Shown: in pieces, positions 53,306 through 63,065 of the stretch
Position numbering within the stretch: position 1 is the stretch's first letter
How the letters are laid out: every line of letters begins with the position of its first letter
NCBI RefSeq assembly: GCF_001425905.1
Contig: NZ_LMDY01000013.1
Coordinates: 663,017 to 727,016, forward strand
Reading direction: 5' to 3'
Origin: Methylibium sp. Root1272
GTDB lineage: Bacteria; Pseudomonadota; Gammaproteobacteria; Burkholderiales; Burkholderiaceae_C
DNA length: 64,000 nt
Notes under the pieces: model-generated
What the model was told of the DNA's origin: nothing
Database searches by the model: none
The model's input: the letters and a program-made list of their open reading frames with translations, nothing else
Position numbers and translations under genes: made by a program

Positions 53306-54406
53306 TCAGCGTCCGCGCTCTAGGTAGCGCTTGCGGCGGAAGTACACGACCAGCGTGACCGCCAGCGCGGCCATCAGCACCGTCGTGACCCAGATGCCGG
53401 TGCTGCTGTGCACCAGCGGCAGGAAATCGAAGTTCATGCCGAAGAAACCGGTGATCAGGTTCAGCGGCATGAACACCGCCGTCAGCACGGTCAGCGTCCG
53501 CATGATCTCGTTGGTGCGGTTGCTCTGCGCCGAGAAATGCATCTGCACCGCGCTCTCGGCCGAGCTCTCCAGTCTGCGAACATGGCTGAGCACGCGCTCG
53601 ATGTGCTCGAGCACGTCGCGCGAGCGCACGCGCAGCAGCTCGCGCTCGCGCTGGGCCACGGGCTCGGTCTCGTCGGGCCACTCGTCGAGCGCGTCGATCC
53701 ATTCGGAGATGGCGCTGCGCTGGTCCTCGCAGGTGTCTTCCAGTGCATGCAGCGCGTTGCGCGAATCGAGCAGCACCTGCCAGTCGCTGAAGTGGCTGCG
53801 CGGGCGGAACAGCTCCTGCTGCAGGTAGCCGAGCTGGCGCGTCAGCAGCCGGCGCAGCTCGAGGTAGCTGTCGACCATGTGGTTGACCATGCGCAGCATC
53901 AGGTCGGCGGGACTGGCCGGCATGCGCGCGCCGGCCGCGCGGGCTTCGCTGCCCTGGCTGGCCAGCGACAAGCGGTTCGCGAAGAAGTCGCGCACCTGGC
54001 AGTCGGTCGGGTGCACGCTGATCAGCACGCGGTCGAAGATCGCGAAGCCCACCGGGCTGGTGTCGATCGCCTCCAGCGCGCGCTTGGCGGTGGCCAGCGT
54101 GCCCTGCTGCTCGTCGAGGAACAGGCCACTGCTGCCGCTGCCCGCCGCGAGGCGGCGGAACACCATCACGTCGTACCACGAGGTGTAGTCGAAGTGCGAG
54201 GGCAACTGGTTGTTGAGCAGGTCGGCCACGTGCAGATCGACCAGCTGGCCGCCGGTCCAGCGCTGCAGCGCGCCCTGCAGAACCGGGACCCCGACCTCGA
54301 ACTCCCGCCGCGCGCTGCCGATCCAGAGGTAGCCCGCGGGCGGCAGCGCGTCGGGCAGCTCGCTCAGCTCGGTGAACTGGTCCGTGCTGACGTGGAAGAT
54401 CCGCAT
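53306..54406 (-). CDS. corA: CorA-family magnesium/divalent cation transporter
   Basis: A 366-residue protein with a large cytoplasmic N-terminal region, a long helix and two C-terminal membrane helices. The selectivity motif GMN is in ITGFFGMNFDFLPL and the basic tail RRKRYLERGR follows the last helix. Convergent with the c-di-GMP gene and 7 bases downstream of hemB on the same strand, so co-transcription with hemB, a magnesium-type enzyme, is possible. Confidence 0.93.
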   Translation of the reverse strand: MRIFHVSTDQFTELSELPDALPPAGYLWIGSARREFEVGVPVLQGALQRWTGGQLVDLHVADLLNNQLPSHFDYTSWYDVMVFRRLAAGSGSSGLFLDEQQGTLATAKRALEAIDTSPVGFAIFDRVLISVHPTDCQVRDFFANRLSLASQGSEARAAGARMPASPADLMLRMVNHMVDSYLELRRLLTRQLGYLQQELFRPRSHFSDWQVLLDSRNALHALEDTCEDQRSAISEWIDALDEWPDETEPVAQRERELLRVRSRDVLEHIERVLSHVRRLESSAESAVQMHFSAQSNRTNEIMRTLTVLTAVFMPLNLITGFFGMNFDFLPLVHSSTGIWVTTVLMAALAVTLVVYFRRKRYLERGR

Positions 54407-54413
54407 CGACCCG

Positions 54414-55529
<1,116 letters not shown>

Positions 55530-55542
55530 CTAAAATTGTCGT

Positions 55543-55650
55543 TGAATGATACGTCGCAAGGCGTTCATTCCCTGCTTCACCTCCCTGAGCAGGAGCCTGA
55601 CCGTGTGACAGCGCCAGGCTTTCAAGCCCCGGCCCTGCCGGGGCTTTTTT
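55543..55650 (+). ncRNA. Candidate structured small RNA with CACCTCC loop
   Basis: An apparent stand-alone transcription unit in the hemB/hemJ gap. TAAAAT at 55531-55536 (TGC before it, extended -10) predicts a start near 55543. Three abutting stem-loops follow: 55544-55570 (GAATGA/TCATTC plus ACG/CGT), 55571-55593 (CCTGCT/AGCAGG, loop TCACCTCCCTG) and 55594-55620 (AGCCTG/CAGGCT). The terminator is 55625-55645 (9-bp perfect stem) with T6. The CCTCC loop is complementary to Shine-Dalgarno sequences, a common feature of mRNA-binding small RNAs. A 20-codon frame (55546-55608, MIRRKAFIPCFTSLSRSLTV) lies inside, so a peptide is an alternative. Confidence 0.6.
55625..55650 (+). terminator. Strong intrinsic terminator of the candidate small RNA
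   Basis: AGCCCCGGC and GCCGGGGCT form a perfect 9-bp stem with loop CCT, ending in a T6 run. Confidence 0.92.
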
Positions 55651-55669
55651 CTGCCCGGCGTTCGCTCGC

Positions 55670-55675
55670 GATAAT
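55670..55675 (+). promoter_or_regulatory. Putative -10 hexamer of hemJ
   Basis: GATAAT, 6 bases before the hemJ ATG; start of transcription at or next to the ATG would make the mRNA leaderless. Confidence 0.5.
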
Positions 55676-55681
55676 CCTCCG

Positions 55682-56110
55682 ATGCTCTGGATCAAGGCCT
55701 TCCACATCGTCTTCGCCGCCAGCTGGTTCGCCGGCCTGTTCTACCTGCCGCGGCTGCTGGTGAACCTGGCCATGGTGCCGGCCGACAGCCACGCCGAGCG
55801 CGAGCGCCTGCTGCTGATGGCGCACAAGCTGCACCGCTTCAGCTCGCTGCTGATGATCCCCGCGCTCGGGCTCGGCCTGTGGTTGTGGCTGGGCTATGGC
55901 ATCGGCCGCGGGCCGGGCAACGGCTGGCTGCATGCCAAGCTGCTGCTGGTGGTCGCGGCCATCGGCTACCACCATGTGTGCAAGCGGCTGCTGCGCGACT
56001 TCGAGCAGCATGCCAACCGCCGCAGCCACCGCTGGTTCCGCGTCTTCAACGAGGCTGCGGTGCTGGTGTTCGCCGCGATCGTCGTGCTGGTCGTGGTCAA
56101 GCCCTTCTGA
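55682..56110 (+). CDS. hemJ: Protoporphyrinogen oxidase HemJ (UPF0093)
   Basis: A 142-residue membrane protein with about four helices. It begins LWIKAFHIVFAASWFAGLFYLPRLLV, the HemJ pattern with the conserved His and Arg, and has YHHVCKRLLRDFEQ before the last helix. HemJ oxidises protoporphyrinogen IX late in haem synthesis and is often labelled CopD-like. The adjacent hemB supports the haem assignment. Confidence 0.88.
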   Translation: MLWIKAFHIVFAASWFAGLFYLPRLLVNLAMVPADSHAERERLLLMAHKLHRFSSLLMIPALGLGLWLWLGYGIGRGPGNGWLHAKLLLVVAAIGYHHVCKRLLRDFEQHANRRSHRWFRVFNEAAVLVFAAIVVLVVVKPF

Positions 56111-56124
56111 GGCCGGCCGGGCGC

Positions 56125-57231
56125 ATGGCCGCGCAGCGCAGCAGTTCGGCCTGGCCTCTGGCTGCGGCCTGCGCCTGCCTGATGGTCTACGCCAGCCTGC
56201 ACCCGTTCACCGGCTGGGAATGGCCGACGGCGACCGACATCCGCTGGTGGCTGCTGCCGGTACCCAAGCCGCGCGGCGTGGGGCAGTTCGATCTGGTCAG
56301 CAACCTGCTCGCCTACGTGCCGCTCGGCGCACTCGTGGCGGGCGGTCTGCTGCGCGGCGGCGCCCGGGCCTGGCTGGGGTTCGCTGTCGCGGTCGGGATG
56401 TCCAGCGGCCTGAGCTATGCGCTCGAGACCCTGCAGCACCTGCTGCCTCGGCGGGTGCCGTCGATCATCGACTGGAGCCTGAACACCGCCGGCGCGGCGC
56501 TCGGCGCGGTGCTGATGCTGGTGCTGCACGCGCTCGGGCTGCTCGGGCACTGGCAGCGCTGGCGCGAGCGCTGGCTGCTGCGCGACCGCGGTGCCGGCCT
56601 GACGCTGCTGCTGTTGTGGCCTTTCGGCCTGCTGTTCCCGCCGCCGCTGCCCTTCGGACTCGGCCATGTGCTGGACCGCGCGCGCGACCTGCTCGCCGAG
56701 GGACTGGAAGACACGGCCTGGGACGGCTGGCTCGGCGCCACCACCACCGTCAGCGAGCCGCTGGCGCCGGGGCTCGAGTTGCTGGGCGTGGCGGCCGGCC
56801 TGCTGGCGCCCTGCCTGCTCGCCTACGCGCTGACGCGGCCCGGTCCGCGCCGCCTGCTGCTGCCGGTCGGGGCGCTGCTGCTGGGCATCGCGGCCACGAC
56901 GCTGTCGACGGCGCTGAACTTCGGGCCCGAGCACGCGCTGACCTGGTGGACGCCGCCGGTGCTGCCGGCCATCGGCGTGGTGGCCGTCGTCGCCGTGGGG
57001 CTGACGTGGCTGCCGGCGCGCGCGTCGGCCGCCGTGGCGCTGCTGGTCATCAGTTTCGGCGTGGCGCTCGTCAACATGGCACCCGGCGATGCCTACTACG
57101 CGGCCAGCCTGCAGTCCTGGGAGCAGGGCCGTTTCATCCGCTTCCACGGCCTGTCGCAATGGATCGGCTGGCTGTGGCCCTGGGCGACACTCGCTTACCT
57201 GCTCGGCCGCGTCGCGGCCCGGGGTGAATAG
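56125..57231 (+). CDS. VanZ-family membrane protein
   Basis: A 368-residue membrane protein with about nine hydrophobic segments. The N-terminal third carries the VanZ pattern (VYASLHPFTGWEW, DLVSNLLAYVPLGALVAG, SYALETLQHLLPRRVPSIIDWSLNTAGAALG). VanZ-like proteins are linked to glycopeptide resistance in some Gram-positives, but in proteobacteria their function is unknown. The start is 14 bases after hemJ, so it is probably co-transcribed. Confidence 0.85.
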   Translation: MAAQRSSSAWPLAAACACLMVYASLHPFTGWEWPTATDIRWWLLPVPKPRGVGQFDLVSNLLAYVPLGALVAGGLLRGGARAWLGFAVAVGMSSGLSYALETLQHLLPRRVPSIIDWSLNTAGAALGAVLMLVLHALGLLGHWQRWRERWLLRDRGAGLTLLLLWPFGLLFPPPLPFGLGHVLDRARDLLAEGLEDTAWDGWLGATTTVSEPLAPGLELLGVAAGLLAPCLLAYALTRPGPRRLLLPVGALLLGIAATTLSTALNFGPEHALTWWTPPVLPAIGVVAVVAVGLTWLPARASAAVALLVISFGVALVNMAPGDAYYAASLQSWEQGRFIRFHGLSQWIGWLWPWATLAYLLGRVAARGE

Positions 57232-57240
57232 CCTCAAACC

Positions 57241-57246
57241 TACAAT
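57241..57246 (+). promoter_or_regulatory. Putative -10 hexamer of the ferredoxin gene
   Basis: TACAAT, 6 bases before the ATG; suggests a leaderless mRNA. Confidence 0.5.
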
Positions 57247-57252
57247 TCCCCG

Positions 57253-57576
57253 ATGAGCTATTACGAGCGCCACATCTTCTTCTGCCTCAACAAGCGCGAC
57301 GGCGAGGCCGCCTGTGCCGACCACGACGCCGAGGCCGGCTTCGCGCGCTGCAAGTCGCAGGCGAAGGCGGCCGGGCTGATGGGCGCGGGGAAGGTCCGCG
57401 TCAACAAGGCCGGTTGCCTGGACCGCTGCGCCGGCGGGCCGGTGGCGGTGGTCTATCCCGAGGGCACCTGGTACACCTATGTCGATGCGCACGACATCGA
57501 CGAGATCGTCGAATCCCACCTGAAGCACGGCCAGGTCGTCGAGCGCCTGCTGCTGCCCCCCGATGTGGGCCGCTGA
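57253..57576 (+). CDS. Thioredoxin-like [2Fe-2S] ferredoxin
   Basis: A 107-residue protein of the thioredoxin-fold ferredoxin group. It starts YYERHIFFCLNKR and has cluster-binding cysteines in FFCLNKRDGEAAC and NKAGCLDRC, followed by GPVAVVYPEGTWY. It probably transfers electrons to an unknown partner. An alpha/beta hydrolase gene follows after 42 bases. Confidence 0.9.
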   Translation: MSYYERHIFFCLNKRDGEAACADHDAEAGFARCKSQAKAAGLMGAGKVRVNKAGCLDRCAGGPVAVVYPEGTWYTYVDAHDIDEIVESHLKHGQVVERLLLPPDVGR

Positions 57577-57618
57577 CGGCGCCGTGTCCGTGTCCGTTCC
57601 CGTTCGCCCGGTTGCGCG

Positions 57619-58245
57619 ATGAACGTCCAGACGCAGCGCCTGACGCTGGCCGGCCCCGCCGGCGACATCGAGTGCGCGCTCGACGCGCCGGCCGGCCCGG
57701 CGCGGGCGTTGCTGGTGATCTGCCACCCGCACCCGCTGCATGGCGGCACGATGGACAACAAGGTGGTGCAGACCGTCGCGCGTGCCGGCCTGCAACTCGG
57801 CGCGCGCAGCGTGCGCTTCAACTTCCGCGGTGTCGGCGCGTCGGCCGGCAGCTGGGACGAGGGCCGCGGCGAGCTCGACGACGCGCTGGCGGTCATCGCG
57901 GCGCAGCGCGATCCGGCCTTGCCGCTGTGGCTGGCCGGCTTCTCGTTCGGCGGCTTCGTGGCCGCCAGTGCCGCAGCCCGCCTGAGCGGCGACGCGCGGC
58001 CGCGGCGGCTGGCGCTGATCGCCCCGTCGACGCAGAAGCAGCAGGTGCCCGCCGTTCCCGAGGAACTGCAGGCCGACACGCTGGTGGTCCACGGCGAGGC
58101 CGACGACGTGGTGCCGCTGTCGGCCACCTTCGACTGGGCGCGCCCGCAGGGCCTGCCGGTCACGGTGATCCCCGGCGTCGGCCATTTCTTTCATGGGCAG
58201 CTCGCGTTGCTCAAGTCGCTGGTGGTGCGCGGCTGGTCCTCCTGA
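57619..58245 (+). CDS. Alpha/beta hydrolase (serine esterase type)
   Basis: A 208-residue hydrolase with CHPHPLHGGTMDNKVVQTVAR near the start, the nucleophile elbow GFSFGG, Asp in VHGEADDVVPL and His in GVGHFFHG. This set of motifs matches a conserved proteobacterial family with no established substrate. Confidence 0.88.
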   Translation: MNVQTQRLTLAGPAGDIECALDAPAGPARALLVICHPHPLHGGTMDNKVVQTVARAGLQLGARSVRFNFRGVGASAGSWDEGRGELDDALAVIAAQRDPALPLWLAGFSFGGFVAASAAARLSGDARPRRLALIAPSTQKQQVPAVPEELQADTLVVHGEADDVVPLSATFDWARPQGLPVTVIPGVGHFFHGQLALLKSLVVRGWSS

Positions 58246-58287
58246 CCGGCGCGCCGCCCGCTCCCGTTTCCCGTTGCAGAGACCCCG

Positions 58288-59442
58288 ATGAAAAGACTGT
58301 TCGCTCTTCTGTTCGCCGTCGCCACCGCTCTCACGGGCGTGGCGGCCCAGGCCCAGGCCGTGCAGCCGCCCGAGATCGCGGCGCGCTCCTACCTGCTGTT
58401 CGACGTCACAACCAACCAGGTGCTGGCGGCCAAGGACCCCGACAGCCCGATCGAGCCGGCCTCGCTGACCAAGCTGATGAGCGCCTACCTGGTGTTCCAG
58501 GCGCTGAAGGACAAGAAGCTGACGCTGACGCAGACGCTGCCGGTGTCGGAACGCGCCTGGCGCACCGGCATGACCGGCGCCTCGCGCAGCTTCCTGCCGC
58601 TCAACAGCCAGGTCTCTGTCGATGACCTGCTCAAGGGCGAGATCGTGCAGAGCGGCAACGACGCCACCGTGGTGCTGGCCGAGGGCGTGGGTGGGTCTCT
58701 GGAGCAGTTCGTCGCGATGATGAACCGCCAGGCCCAGGCGTTCGGCCTCAAGGCCACCACCTTCAAGAACCCCGAAGGCCTGCCGGCGGCGGGCCACACC
58801 AGCACCGCGCGGGACCTGGCGGTGATCGCGACCCGGCTGGTGCAGGACTTCCCCGACTACCTGCGCTACTCGGTGATGCGCGAGTTCACCTTCAACAAGA
58901 TCAAGCAGCCCAACCGCAACCTGCTGCTCTACCGCGACCCCTCGGTCGACGGCCTGAAGACCGGCTTCACCGATGCCGCCGGCTACTGCATGATCACCAC
59001 CGCCAAGCGCGACTTCCCGAACGGTCCGCGCCGGCTGATCAGCGTCGTGCTCGGCGCCGCGTCGATGGAGGCGCGTGCCAATGAAAGCCAGAAGCTGCTG
59101 AACTGGGGCTACACCGCCTTCGACGCTGTCAAGCTGTTCGACGCCAACCAGGCGGTCGTCAGCCCGCCGATCTGGAAGGGCACGTCGAACAACGCCAAGC
59201 TCGGCAGCGCCGCTGCCGTCTATGTCAGCGTGCCCAAGGGCGAGGGCGACAAGCTCAAGACCGACATCTCGCGCACCGATCCGCTGGTGGCACCGCTCGC
59301 CAAGGGGCAGGTGGTCGGCAGCATCAAGGTCACCGCCGGCGGTGCGCCCGTGGCCGAGGTGCCGCTGACGGTGCTGGAGAACGTCGACAGCGCCGGCCTG
59401 CTGGGCCGGGCCTGGGATTCGCTGCGACTCTGGATCCAGTGA
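58288..59442 (+). CDS. dacA: D-alanyl-D-alanine carboxypeptidase (PBP5/6 type)
   Basis: Periplasmic family S11 enzyme that removes the terminal D-alanine of peptidoglycan stem peptides. The 384 residues have a signal peptide (LFALLFAVATALTGVAAQAQA), Ser59 and Lys62 in EPASLTKLMSAY, Ser122-Gly-Asn and Lys224-Thr-Gly. The C-terminal LLGRAWDSLRLWIQ is an amphipathic membrane anchor. The E. coli order dacA-ybeD-lipB-lipA is kept here with three extra genes. Confidence 0.95.
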   Translation: MKRLFALLFAVATALTGVAAQAQAVQPPEIAARSYLLFDVTTNQVLAAKDPDSPIEPASLTKLMSAYLVFQALKDKKLTLTQTLPVSERAWRTGMTGASRSFLPLNSQVSVDDLLKGEIVQSGNDATVVLAEGVGGSLEQFVAMMNRQAQAFGLKATTFKNPEGLPAAGHTSTARDLAVIATRLVQDFPDYLRYSVMREFTFNKIKQPNRNLLLYRDPSVDGLKTGFTDAAGYCMITTAKRDFPNGPRRLISVVLGAASMEARANESQKLLNWGYTAFDAVKLFDANQAVVSPPIWKGTSNNAKLGSAAAVYVSVPKGEGDKLKTDISRTDPLVAPLAKGQVVGSIKVTAGGAPVAEVPLTVLENVDSAGLLGRAWDSLRLWIQ

Positions 59443-59508
59443 CGCCCGTGACGCCGGTGTCGATTCGTACCGGGTGAAACGCTGCTTGCCGGTTGCCGTC
59501 GACCGGCC

Positions 59509-59514
59509 TACGCT
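59509..59514 (+). promoter_or_regulatory. Possible -10 hexamer of dat
   Basis: TACGCT, 6 bases before the dat ATG, the same spacing as at hemJ and the ferredoxin gene, but a weaker match. Confidence 0.3.
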
Positions 59515-59520
59515 GCGGGC

Positions 59521-60432
59521 ATGAACCCGCTGCCCAGCTCCATTCCCGCGGCGAGCGCCGACGCGCTGTGCTATCTGAACGGCGACTACACCCGGCTGGC
59601 GGACGCTCGCGTCAGCGTGCTCGACCGCGGCTTCATGTTCGGCGACGGCGTCTACGAGGTCCTGCCCGTCTACGACCGTCGGCTGTTCCGCTTCGACGAG
59701 CACATGGCGCGCCTGGAGCGCAGCCTCGCCAAGGTGCGCATCACCGCGCCGCTGACGCGCGAGGACTGGCTGGCGCGCATGCGCCGGCTGGTCGCGGCCC
59801 AGCACGAGCACAGCGGGGCGACCGACCAGCTCGTGTACCTGCAGGTCACGCGCGGCGTGGCGCTGCGCGAGCACACGATGCCGGCCGACATCGAGCCCAC
59901 GGTCTTCATGATGAGCAGTCCGGCGAAGCCGCCGACGCCCGAGCAGCGCCATGCCGGCGTGGCCTGCATCAGCGCACGCGACTTCCGTTGGGAGCGTGGC
60001 GACATCAAGAGCATTTCGCTGCTCGGCAACGTGCTCGCGCGACAGATGTCGGCCGACAAGGGCGCCGTCGAGACCATCCTGTTTCGCGACGGCTTCCTGA
60101 CCGAGGCTGCAGCGTCCAATGTCTGGATGGTGAAGGAAGGCGCGCTGATCGGCCCGCCGAAGAGCGAACTGCTGCTCGAAGGCGTGCGGGTCGACCTGCT
60201 GGCCGAGCTGTGCGAGGAGTGCGGCATCGGCTACAGCCTGCGGCCGGTCGGCGAGGGCGAGGTCTTCTCGGCCGACGAGTTGCTGCTCAGCTCGGCGATG
60301 AAGGAAGTGCTGGCGGTCACCCGACTCGACGGCGAGCTGGTCGGGCACGGCACGCTGCGCGGCAAGCCCGGGCCGGTCTACGCCCGGCTCTACGAGGCCT
60401 ACCAACGGGCCAAGCCGGTCCAGTCGATCTGA
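59521..60432 (+). CDS. dat: D-amino acid aminotransferase (class IV)
   Basis: PLP enzyme of fold type IV, 303 residues, interconverting D-alanine and D-glutamate or related pairs. Markers are VSVLDRGFMFGDGVYEVLPV, the PLP lysine in RGDIKSISLLGNVLARQ, ETILFRDGFLTEAAASNVW and a C-terminal SSAMKEVLAVTRLDG. It sits between dacA, which releases D-alanine, and ybeD, so recycling of D-alanine is a plausible role. A branched-chain or aminodeoxychorismate specificity cannot be ruled out. Confidence 0.88.
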   Translation: MNPLPSSIPAASADALCYLNGDYTRLADARVSVLDRGFMFGDGVYEVLPVYDRRLFRFDEHMARLERSLAKVRITAPLTREDWLARMRRLVAAQHEHSGATDQLVYLQVTRGVALREHTMPADIEPTVFMMSSPAKPPTPEQRHAGVACISARDFRWERGDIKSISLLGNVLARQMSADKGAVETILFRDGFLTEAAASNVWMVKEGALIGPPKSELLLEGVRVDLLAELCEECGIGYSLRPVGEGEVFSADELLLSSAMKEVLAVTRLDGELVGHGTLRGKPGPVYARLYEAYQRAKPVQSI

Positions 60433-60465
60433 GCCGCAGCGTCCGAGTGGATTTCGCGGCTGCGG

Positions 60466-60471
60466 GACAAT
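60466..60471 (+). promoter_or_regulatory. Putative -10 hexamer of ybeD
   Basis: GACAAT, 55 bases before the ybeD ATG. Confidence 0.4.
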
Positions 60472-60526
60472 CTGTCCATCGCGGGCGCCGCAGCGGCGTG
60501 CCCGCCAGACGCAGCGGCAGCAGACC

Positions 60527-60802
60527 ATGACGGCCATCCCTCCAGAGCAATCGCTGATCGAGTACCCGAGCGCCTTCCCGATCAAGGTGATGGGGTCCAA
60601 CGCCGAGGGCTTCCTCGCGGCGATGGTCGACATCGCGTTGCGCTTCGATCCGGCGTTCGACGCGCAGACCGTCGAGGCCCGGCCCAGCAAGGGCAACAAC
60701 TACCTCGGTCTGACGCTCACCGTCACGGCCACCAGCCGCGAGCAGCTCGACGAGCTCTACCGCACGCTGAGCACGCACCCGATGGTCAAGGTGGTGCTCT
60801 GA
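60527..60802 (+). CDS. ybeD: YbeD/DUF493 family protein
   Basis: A 91-residue ACT-like small protein (LIEYPSAFPIKVMG...[14 protein letters not shown]). Its function is unknown, but it is regularly encoded next to lipB, and a role in lipoate metabolism has been proposed. The stop overlaps the presumed CTG start of the next gene. Confidence 0.93.
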   Translation: MTAIPPEQSLIEYPSAFPIKVMGSNAEGFLAAMVDIALRFDPAFDAQTVEARPSKGNNYLGLTLTVTATSREQLDELYRTLSTHPMVKVVL

Positions 60803-61752
60803 GCGCCGCGACGCTGGTCGAGGTCGCCGACCTCGTTCACGACTACGGCACGCAGCGGGCGTTGCACGGCCTCTGCTGCCGCATCGAGCGCGGCAGCGTG
60901 ACCGCGCTGGTGGGGCCCAACGGTGCCGGGAAGACCACGCTGATGCGCTGCATCGCCGGACTGGAGGCGCCGCTGTCGGGGCGCATCGCCGTTGCCGGCA
61001 TCGACGTGATCGCGCAACCCCGCGAGAGCCACCGCCAGCTCGGCTTCCTGGCCGACAGCTTCGGCGTCTCGACGGCGCTGAGCGTGCGCCAGACCCTGTG
61101 TTACGCCGCGCTCGCGCACGGCGCCGCGCCCGAGGCTGCCGCTGCCGCCGTGCTGCCGGTCGCGAAACGCCTGGGGCTCACCGACCTGCTCGACCGCCTG
61201 TGCGGCGCGCTGTCGCGCGGCCAGCGCCAGCGCGTGGCGATCGGGCAGGCGCTGATCCATCGGCCGCAGCTGCTGATCCTCGACGAGCCGGCCTCGGGGC
61301 TGGACCCGGAAGCACGGGCCGGGCTGGCGGCGCTGTTCCGCAGCTTGCGCGACGAGGGCATGACCTTGCTGGTGTCGTCTCACATCCTGGCCGAGCTGGA
61401 CGAGTACTCGACCCACATGCTGATGCTGCGCGACGGCCAGGTGGTCGAGCACCGGGCGCTGACCGTCGCGGTGCCGGCGGCCGGCGATCGCCCGCCGCGT
61501 CGGCTGCGCGCCGGCCTGTTGACGGCGGCCCGGGAGGCGCAGGCCTGGCTGGGGCGCGAGGCCGGCCTGCAGGCAACACTCGTCGACGCCCACACGCTCG
61601 AACTCGCGTTCGGCGGCACCGATGCCGATCAGGCGGCACTGCTGGCGCGCCTGATCGGCGCCGGCTTCGCCGTGAGCAGCTTCGCCGAGCAGCGTGAGAA
61701 CCTGCAGCAGAGCTATCTGCGCAGCGTGGCGGGCGCGGGAGCGGGCGCATGA
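60799..61752 (+). CDS. ABC transporter ATP-binding protein, probable CTG start
   Basis: An ATPase of 317 residues: Walker [11 protein letters not shown], signature [16 protein letters not shown], Walker [16 protein letters not shown] and H-loop SSHI. Family likeness begins at [20 protein letters not shown], upstream of the first standard start (TTG at 60862), and no in-frame ATG or GTG exists before it. The best start is CTG at 60799, which overlaps the ybeD stop as CTGA, mirroring the ATGA overlaps elsewhere. The stop overlaps the permease gene by 4 bases. Confidence 0.85.
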   Translation: MSAATLVEVADLVHDYGTQRALHGLCCRIERGSVTALVGPNGAGKTTLMRCIAGLEAPLSGRIAVAGIDVIAQPRESHRQLGFLADSFGVSTALSVRQTLCYAALAHGAAPEAAAAAVLPVAKRLGLTDLLDRLCGALSRGQRQRVAIGQALIHRPQLLILDEPASGLDPEARAGLAALFRSLRDEGMTLLVSSHILAELDEYSTHMLMLRDGQVVEHRALTVAVPAAGDRPPRRLRAGLLTAAREAQAWLGREAGLQATLVDAHTLELAFGGTDADQAALLARLIGAGFAVSSFAEQRENLQQSYLRSVAGAGAGA

Positions 61753-63065
61753 TGCGCGCGCTGGCGGCCGGCAATCCGGAGTTCCAGCGCCAGCTCTGGC
61801 TGGAGTTTTCGCCCGCGCGCCTGCTCGGCATGCCGGCGGTGCTCGCGCTGGTGTTCGCCGCAGTCGGCCTCGCCAGCCCGTCGGCACTGCCCACGGTGGC
61901 GCAGGCCGGCTTCGTGCTGCTGGTGGGCTTCTACGGCGCGCGACTGGCCAGTGCTGCGCTGCTCGACGAGGTCAGCGAGGCCACCTGGGACGCCCAGCGC
62001 CTGTCGTCGCTGACGCCCTGGCAGCTGACCTGGGGAAAGCTGTTCGGCGGCACGCTGTTCGCGTGGTACGGCGGCGTGATCTGCCTGGCCGTGTGGCTGG
62101 TGTCGAATGCAGCGCAGGGCCACGGTCTGTCGTGGGCGCTGCTGGTCGGCATGGTGTCGGCCGGTGTGGGCCTGCAGGCGGTGAGCCTGATCGTCGCGCT
62201 GGCGGCCTTGCGCCGCGGCGGACTGGCGGCGCGGCGGGGCGGCGCATGGTGGATCGTGCTGTTGGTCGTGTTTCCGTGGTTCGGCGCGCTGCCTCGGCAG
62301 GCAGCGCCCGGCGAGGTGCTCTGGTGGGGCATGAACTTCGGAGCCGCGGCGTTCTACGCGGCGACCGCCGCGGTGTTCGCGGCCTGGGCTGTGCTCGGCG
62401 CCCAGCGCTTGATGGCCGGGGCGCTGCAACTGCCCTTGCGGCCGCACGCCTGGCTGGGGTTCCAGGCGTGGCTCGCTGTGTTCGCGGCAGGCTTCTGGCC
62501 GGAGGGAAATCCGGTGTGGCGCGTGGCTTTCGCGCTGACCGCCTGCGCGACCACCACCGCCTATCTCAGTCTCTTCATCGAGCCGCCGCGGCTCGACCTG
62601 TGGCAGCGCTTCGTCGCCCGCTGGCGCGCTGGCGGTGCGCTGGACACCGCGACGCTGGAGCGGCTCCCGCTGATGCTGGCGTCGCTGGCGCTCGCGCTCG
62701 GCGGCGGTCTGGTGGCCAGCGTGCTGGCGCCCGAACTGCGGGCCAGCGGCATCGGCCGTGCGCTCGCGCTCGCCGGGCTGCCGCTGACCTGGGCGCTGCT
62801 GGCGTTGCGCGACCTGGCGCTGGCCTGCGCGATCCACTGGGGTCCGCGCGCCCGCCGGGCGGAGAGCACGACGCTGGTAGTGCTGGTGGTGCTGAACCTG
62901 GTGCTGCCTTGGTTGCTGCACGCGGCGGGGCTGTCCGCGCTGGCCGGCCTGCTGCAGCCGCTGGGTGCCGAGGGCGGCGGATGGCTGGGCGCCGGGATCG
63001 CCGCGCTGCAGGCGGCAGCAGCGGTGTTCGTCGCGCGCACCCGCTGGCGGCCGGCGGGCGCCTGA
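61749..63065 (+). CDS. ABC transporter permease (ABC-2-like)
   Basis: A 438-residue membrane protein with about ten to twelve hydrophobic segments and no soluble domain. The N-terminal [23 protein letters not shown] resembles the coupling region of exporter permeases. With the overlapping ATPase gene it forms a small exporter of unknown substrate. The pair lies inside the conserved ybeD-lipB-lipA run, and the stop overlaps the lipB start by one base (TGATG). Confidence 0.82.
   Translation: MMRALAAGNPEFQRQLWLEFSPARLLGMPAVLALVFAAVGLASPSALPTVAQAGFVLLVGFYGARLASAALLDEVSEATWDAQRLSSLTPWQLTWGKLFGGTLFAWYGGVICLAVWLVSNAAQGHGLSWALLVGMVSAGVGLQAVSLIVALAALRRGGLAARRGGAWWIVLLVVFPWFGALPRQAAPGEVLWWGMNFGAAAFYAATAAVFAAWAVLGAQRLMAGALQLPLRPHAWLGFQAWLAVFAAGFWPEGNPVWRVAFALTACATTTAYLSLFIEPPRLDLWQRFVARWRAGGALDTATLERLPLMLASLALALGGGLVASVLAPELRASGIGRALALAGLPLTWALLALRDLALACAIHWGPRARRAESTTLVVLVVLNLVLPWLLHAAGLSALAGLLQPLGAEGGGWLGAGIAALQAAAAVFVARTRWRPAGA

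Noticed and set aside
55966..60699. Open frame of about 1577 codons on the minus strand
   Set aside because: Antisense to hemJ, VanZ, ferredoxin, hydrolase, dacA and dat; composition is low-complexity His/Gln/Arg and resembles no protein.
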